This document shows, piece by piece, positions 7,795-10,948 of a stretch of 10,948 bases of DNA (position 1 is its first letter; each line of letters begins with the position of its first letter). The notes under the pieces were generated by a model, which was not told the origin of the DNA, did not search any database, and saw only the letters and a program-made list of their open reading frames with translations. Source of the stretch: an uncultured Ruminococcus sp. (GTDB taxonomy: Bacteria; Bacillota; Clostridia; Oscillospirales; Ruminococcaceae). The DNA is taken from the NCBI GenBank assembly GCA_902796865.1, contig CADBQZ010000102.1, forward strand, positions 1 to 10,948, read 5' to 3'. The position numbers and the translations under genes were made by a program.

Positions 7795-7823
7795 ATTATA
7801 CCATATTTGACCGTCGAATGCAA
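7795..7823 (-). promoter_or_regulatory. Promoter of the gtrA-like operon
   Basis: Read on the minus strand, TTGCAT (7823-7818) is followed after 17 bp by TATAAT (7800-7795), preceded by TGG to give an extended -10. Transcription should start near 7788. This drives the three-gene minus-strand operon and leaves a leader of about 60 nt before the preferred TTG start at 7728. Confidence 0.85.
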
Positions 7824-7993
7824 TAGTTTTTTTAATTTTTCACGAAAAGGTGTTTTTGCTCGGATATCATGCCGGATATTGAACTTAAATGATGATATAT
7901 GCCTCAAAAACAGGTTCACCAAATCGGTTAAGGATATGCGCAATAAAACACAAAAATGGAGCAATTATATTTTAAAAATAGTTGTTGATACTG
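7824..7993. other. Divergent intergenic region between two promoters
   Basis: AT-rich DNA between the two divergent promoters. The plus-strand open frame covering part of it (7807-8067) begins within the opposite promoter, has no ribosome binding site and no recognisable features. A direct repeat CGGATAT occurs at 7861-7867 and 7873-7879 (12-bp period), and a related AGGATAT lies at 7931-7937. These could be operator half-sites, but this is a guess. Confidence 0.4.
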
Positions 7994-8022
7994 TTGATTT
8001 TTTTCTCGGATTTTGTTATAAT
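7994..8022 (+). promoter_or_regulatory. Promoter of the coiled-coil / signal peptidase operon
   Basis: TTGATT (7994-7999) is followed after 17 bp by a perfect TATAAT (8017-8022). Transcription should begin near 8029, producing a leader of about 400 nt before the first gene at 8431. No better promoter was found closer to the gene, although a weak one cannot be excluded. Confidence 0.8.
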
Positions 8023-8053
8023 GAATGTAGAAGTAAGCGTGTTTTCTTTAACA

Positions 8054-8155
8054 ATGAAATTTATTGAAATAATGGAAAAAGACACCCGCTCTTCGTATGG
8101 GATTGTGAAACGGCAGTATATTTGTAAATGCGGTAATCGAATTAGAAATATTTAG
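8054..8155 (+). CDS. Possible 33-residue leader peptide (doubtful)
   Basis: A short open frame lies 25 nt after the predicted transcription start. It begins MKFIEIMEKDTRSSYGIVKR and continues with a Cys-Lys-Cys-Gly element (residues 24-27) in a basic C-terminal half. It lies entirely inside the long leader. There is no clear Shine-Dalgarno sequence, so translation is doubtful and the frame may be chance. If real, it would be a basic peptide with a zinc-knuckle-like CxCG end or a regulatory leader peptide. Confidence 0.2.
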   Translation: MKFIEIMEKDTRSSYGIVKRQYICKCGNRIRNI

Positions 8156-8249
8156 AACGGATTACATCTTTATTACGAATTAGAAACAAAATAAACAGTT
8201 CCATATGTTTAAAATCAATAAAAACAGCTCATATGTGTTGAGAATAAAT
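8138..8249 (+). repeat. Direct repeats in the long operon leader
   Basis: CGAATTAGAAA occurs exactly twice (8138-8148 and 8176-8186, 38-bp period). Immediately after, a second degenerate repeat unit of about 28 nt, starting AAACAG and containing CATATG or CATATGTG, occurs at 8193-8220 and 8222-8249 (29-bp period). The rest of the leader to 8337 is AT-rich and I see no coding frame in it. These may be binding sites or remnants of tandem duplication; no known riboswitch class was recognised. Confidence 0.5.
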
Positions 8250-8337
8250 TGTACACTTATCCAAAATACAGTAAAAAACAATTAAAAAAGCTACAAAACG
8301 TTTAAAAATCCGATAAAACTTACGATTAATACAGTAT

Positions 8338-8394
8338 AGGAGGAACGGATATAGGAAGATTCTGCTTAAAAAATCAAAGCTGCAGAAAGCAGAA
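8338..8394 (+). promoter_or_regulatory. Orphan Shine-Dalgarno sequence and hairpin before the coiled-coil gene
   Basis: AGGAGG (8338-8343 region) is the strongest ribosome-binding sequence in this operon, yet no ATG, GTG or TTG follows at usable distance. An 8-bp inverted repeat TTCTGCTT (8360-8367) with AAGCAGAA (8387-8394) lies between it and the gene. It may be a ribosome standby or regulatory site, or a sign that translation begins at a rare codon such as ATA 8351 or, in frame with the gene, ATT 8359. Confidence 0.4.
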
Positions 8395-8430
8395 ATAATG
8401 TTAATGTGTGGAAAGAAAGAGGTAGAAAAA

Positions 8431-9009
8431 ATGACAGACAGAGAGCTTCAAAAGCTGAAGCGTTCAGAGCTTCTTGAGATAATGCTTGGACTTCAGAATG
8501 AGCTTGATTGGCTCAAAAAAGAAAACAAGGATCTTAAAACAGAGCTTGACAACAGAAGAATAGCTCTTGAGAAATCCGGCAGCATCGCTCAGGCAGCACT
8601 TGAAGTAAACGGAGTGTTTACAGCGGCTCAGAAAGCGGCAGATGTGTATCTTGAAAATATAAAACAGATGCATGAAAATGAAGAAAAGAACTATAATGAA
8701 CAGATAGCAAAAGCTAAAGTCGAATCTGAGAGCATCGTGAACAGCGCTAAAAGAGAAGCGGAAGCTATCATCTCAAAGACTGAAAATGAAAGCCGCACAA
8801 GGCTTCGTGAAGTTGAAGAAGAATGCAGCAAACGCATAAACGAAACAAATACTCTTTGTACCCGTAAGATAAAGGAAACACAGGAAAAATGTACTGCTAT
8901 ATCTTCGTTGGATAACCAGATCGCAACATTTTTCAATGACAATCATGCTTCCGACGGCACTGCACAAAGCGCAGAAGGAAATAACGGGGAACAAAAAGCA
9001 AACGTTTGA
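8431..9009 (+). CDS. Cytoplasmic coiled-coil protein, DivIVA-like in the middle, function unknown
   Basis: A 192-residue protein with no signal peptide or membrane helix. Residues 1-20 (MTDRELQKLKRSELLEIMLG) form a distinctive head, 21-48 a leucine/charged coiled coil, and 50-80 an alanine-rich helix (IAQAALEVNGVFTAAQKAAD). A long coiled coil of E/K/S/A heptads (about 82-155) resembles the A-rich coiled-coil part of DivIVA/GpsB-like proteins, but their N-terminal lipid-binding domain is absent. The tail (about 160-192) is polar and probably disordered. Cysteines at 132, 143 and 154 lie in the last coil. Start ATG 8431 has AGAGG 8 nt upstream; an in-frame ATG at 8398 lacks one. It precedes the signal peptidase by 24 nt. 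A scaffold role at the secretion or division site is inference. Confidence 0.7.
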   Translation: MTDRELQKLKRSELLEIMLGLQNELDWLKKENKDLKTELDNRRIALEKSGSIAQAALEVNGVFTAAQKAADVYLENIKQMHENEEKNYNEQIAKAKVESESIVNSAKREAEAIISKTENESRTRLREVEEECSKRINETNTLCTRKIKETQEKCTAISSLDNQIATFFNDNHASDGTAQSAEGNNGEQKANV

Positions 9010-9033
9010 AATACTATAAACAGGGGCGCTTAA

Positions 9034-10224
9034 ATGTCTGAAAAAAATTACAGCGAAAGCCTTTCTGCAGAACAGCTCCGCAGAGAACTTGAAAGGGTAA
9101 AAAAAAGAAGATTCCCTTTCGGAAAAGATAAAAAGAGTTCTTATCTTAAAAACGGTGAGCTTCCAAGGATAAATGTTACCGACAGAGGGATATTCTTAAC
9201 AGATGAAAGATCTTCGGTAAAAAGCGAAGGTACAGCACCGTTACAGCAAACTTTAAGCAGTTCGGCTGAAAAAACAGTTCTGGACAATGAAAAAACAGCA
9301 GAAGGAAACAAAGAAGAGACTGTTTTAGAGTTATCTTCTGAAACAAATGATATTCCGGATACTACTGCTAAAGAAGATAAAGCTAAAGATAATGAAGCCT
9401 TTTATGATGACAGTAAAATAAGCAGCATTAAAGACGACAAAATCAGCAGTGAAAGCCTTGATAAAAGAACTGAAGACGAGGCTGTAACTGAAAAAACGGA
9501 AGAGACCCAAAAGGAAACGCAGAAAGATACAGAGCAGAAAGCAGTATCTGATACTGCACCGAAAGAAAAACTTGCACCATGGGAGCAGGAAAAGCTTGAA
9601 AAGGCAGAAAAAGAAAAAGCTTTTGATGTGCTTGTATCATATTCAAAAAAAAGTATGCCTGTGGAAAATGTTTCCGCAAATCAGATACAGGAAGAAATAA
9701 AGAGAGTAAGGCATAAAAGAGAATACAGCAGAGTATTAAGAGAAACTGTGATGATCCTTCTTGGAGTTGCAGCAGCTGCTGTACTCGTATCAATGTTATT
9801 TTTACCTGTAATGAGAGTGACTGGAACAAGTATGGAGCCTACTTTACACGGCGATGACATCGTAGTATGTTCCAGATACAGCAAAATTGATAAAGGGGAT
9901 ATAATAGCTTTTTATTTTAATAATAAAGTGCTGTTAAAAAGAGTTATAGGAGTACCGGGAGATATTATAAACATTTCGGACAGCGGTAAGGTAATGATAA
10001 ACGGCAGTGAAATAGACGAGCCGTATACAAAAGACCTTTCGCTTGGTGACTGTGATCTCGATTTTCCGGTACAGGTTCCTGAGAACAGGATATTTGTAAT
10101 GGGGGATAACCGTGAAACTTCTATCGACAGCCGTTCGTCGGCAATAGGCTATATTGCAGATGAATATGTTATAGGAAAGGTTATTTTCAGGGCTTGGCCG
10201 CTCGGAAAGCTCGAAACTTTCTGA
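9034..10224 (+). CDS. Type I signal peptidase with long N-terminal extension
   Basis: A 396-residue membrane-bound serine protease (S26 family) that removes signal peptides outside the cell membrane. The catalytic module is complete: one membrane helix (about 238-258), TGTSMEPTL with nucleophile Ser266, LLKRVIGVPGD with general-base Lys302, and the C-terminal box MGDNRETSIDSR (356-367). The usual core begins about residue 208 with a basic amphipathic segment SANQIQEEIKRVRHKR (214-229). Before it lies an unusual extension of about 207 residues, predicted cytoplasmic. It opens with a similar segment, SAEQLRRELERVKKRR (11-26), and continues as a Glu/Lys/Asp/Ser/Thr-rich, probably disordered linker (about 60-195). 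Common Firmicutes signal peptidases are about 170-200 residues. Start ATG 9034 has AGGGG 8 nt upstream. The next gene encodes an exported protein, so this may be a dedicated peptidase. Confidence 0.93.
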   Translation: MSEKNYSESLSAEQLRRELERVKKRRFPFGKDKKSSYLKNGELPRINVTDRGIFLTDERSSVKSEGTAPLQQTLSSSAEKTVLDNEKTAEGNKEETVLELSSETNDIPDTTAKEDKAKDNEAFYDDSKISSIKDDKISSESLDKRTEDEAVTEKTEETQKETQKDTEQKAVSDTAPKEKLAPWEQEKLEKAEKEKAFDVLVSYSKKSMPVENVSANQIQEEIKRVRHKREYSRVLRETVMILLGVAAAAVLVSMLFLPVMRVTGTSMEPTLHGDDIVVCSRYSKIDKGDIIAFYFNNKVLLKRVIGVPGDIINISDSGKVMINGSEIDEPYTKDLSLGDCDLDFPVQVPENRIFVMGDNRETSIDSRSSAIGYIADEYVIGKVIFRAWPLGKLETF

Positions 10225-10241
10225 GAAAGGGGGAAGGATCT

Positions 10242-10948
10242 ATGCGTAACGATATTGAGACAAAAAAACATGAAATAATCAAAGAGCATAAAAATTATCA
10301 ACGGTTTCTGCTCGTGCTTTTGTGTCTTTCTGTCCTTGTGGCAGCGGTAGTGACCATAGGTCTTATCAAGCCGGCCGTTACAATGACCTATACTTGTGGA
10401 TATGATTATGAGCATACCCATTCTATTGAGGACGGTTGCTATGAACTTATCTGCGGAATGGATGAAGGTGATCTGAATGAGGACGGTACTGTTCATACTC
10501 ATACAGATGATTGTTATGATCTGAGCAAGCCGGTATGCGGTCTCGATGAACATATCCACGTGTCCGACTGCTTTATTTCCAATGATACGGAAAAGAATGA
10601 TGAGGAGTCCGAAAAGGACGAACAGGTGATAGCCGCCGAGGAGGATTTCGAGGAAGAAACAGAAGCGGAGACAGAAGCAGAAGAAGAACCTCTTCCGGAA
10701 GAACTTGATCTTGGACTTATATATGCCAATGCTTATGATAAACGAGAGCTGACAGCTGAAGAGGCAGCAGAATTAAGTACATTCAGTGCATATGATCTTA
10801 AAGATGATATTATAGATCTTGACTACAGTGATTCTGATGTTATAGCTGTTGATAATGATGAAAGTGCTGTAAAGCTTACGCTCAGATTCAAGCTCAGTGA
10901 AAATACGCTCGGCAATCTTAATCAGACAGTTTATTTCAGACTTCCGGA
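10242..10948 (+). CDS. Secreted or anchored surface protein with Cys/His motif repeats (N-terminal part)
   Basis: The gene starts at ATG 10242 behind AAAGGGGGAAGG and runs off the window (235 residues visible). Residues 1-21 are charged, and 22-42 form a membrane helix that is a signal peptide or signal anchor. Just outside follow three related motifs: CG-x(4)-HTH-x(5)-CY (52-67), CG-x(12)-HTH-x(3)-CY (71-92) and CG-x(3)-HIH-x(3)-CF (99-111). Such 'CG..EHxHx..CY' units occur in large LPXTG/Cna-B-type surface proteins of gut Firmicutes (recalled family knowledge). Metal binding or disulfide formation is possible but unproven. Next is a very acidic Glu/Asp linker (about 114-157), then a region ending in beta-strand sequence (KLTLRFKLSE...TVYFRLP) like the first domain of pilin-type adhesins. 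It follows the signal peptidase by 17 nt, so that enzyme may process it. Confidence 0.8.
   Translation, partial: MRNDIETKKHEIIKEHKNYQRFLLVLLCLSVLVAAVVTIGLIKPAVTMTYTCGYDYEHTHSIEDGCYELICGMDEGDLNEDGTVHTHTDDCYDLSKPVCGLDEHIHVSDCFISNDTEKNDEESEKDEQVIAAEEDFEEETEAETEAEEEPLPEELDLGLIYANAYDKRELTAEEAAELSTFSAYDLKDDIIDLDYSDSDVIAVDNDESAVKLTLRFKLSENTLGNLNQTVYFRLP

Noticed and set aside
7807..8067. 86-residue plus-strand open frame
   Set aside because: It starts inside the minus-strand promoter, contains the plus-strand promoter 7994-8022, and has no ribosome binding site or recognisable motif.
9443..9829. 128-residue minus-strand frame inside the signal peptidase gene
   Set aside because: It is the complement of the Glu/Lys/Gln-rich linker, which reads as a Leu/Phe/Gln-rich artefact.
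10149..10559. 136-residue minus-strand frame across the junction of the last two genes
   Set aside because: It covers the ribosome binding site and start of the well-supported surface protein gene and shows no motif of its own.
1..10948. Search for CRISPR arrays, insertion sequences, rRNA and phage attachment repeats
   Set aside because: No regularly spaced repeats, transposase-like frame, rRNA segment or duplicated tRNA 3' end was seen.

Overview
The window looks like a chromosomal stretch of a low-GC Gram-positive anaerobe, most plausibly a Clostridia member of the Ruminococcus/Oscillospiraceae type. The signs are an encoded tRNA CCA end, strong AGGAGG-type ribosome binding sites, consensus sigma-A promoters, a teichoic-acid-type glycerophosphotransferase, and a large surface protein with repeated Cys/His motifs. 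The genus is an inference, not a proven assignment.

Layout: (1) 1-112 is the C-terminal tail of a gene whose end resembles a LytTR DNA-binding domain. (2) 394-559 is a complete tRNA-Leu(CAA) unit with promoter, tRNA and intrinsic terminator. (3) 625-3268 holds two overlapping plus-strand envelope genes: a CDP-glycerol glycerophosphotransferase family enzyme and a polysaccharide flippase. They end at a strong hairpin terminator shared with the convergent operon. (4) 3320-7728 (minus strand, promoter at 7795-7823) is an operon read in the order GtrA-family flippase-like protein, FAD-dependent mutase/oxidoreductase-like enzyme, large polytopic GT-C-like membrane protein. (5) 7801-8430 is a divergent AT-rich regulatory region with a second promoter (7994-8022) and a leader of about 400 nt containing direct repeats and an orphan Shine-Dalgarno sequence. 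(6) 8431-10948 is a plus-strand operon of a cytoplasmic coiled-coil protein, a type I signal peptidase with an unusual ~210-residue N-terminal extension, and the N-terminal part of a secreted or anchored surface protein with three Cys/His motifs.

How they fit together: almost everything here concerns the cell envelope. The plus-strand pair would build or extend and export a polyol-phosphate or polysaccharide chain. The minus-strand operon looks like a lipid-linked sugar modification route: make an unusual sugar, flip or recruit its polyprenyl carrier, transfer it outside the membrane. The last operon looks like a dedicated secretion and surface-display unit in which the signal peptidase may serve the protein encoded just after it. 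The most notable observations are the duplicated motif in the extended signal peptidase, the Cys/His motif array, and the GtrA/FAD-enzyme/GT-C trio. Several starts also need correction relative to the longest open frames.
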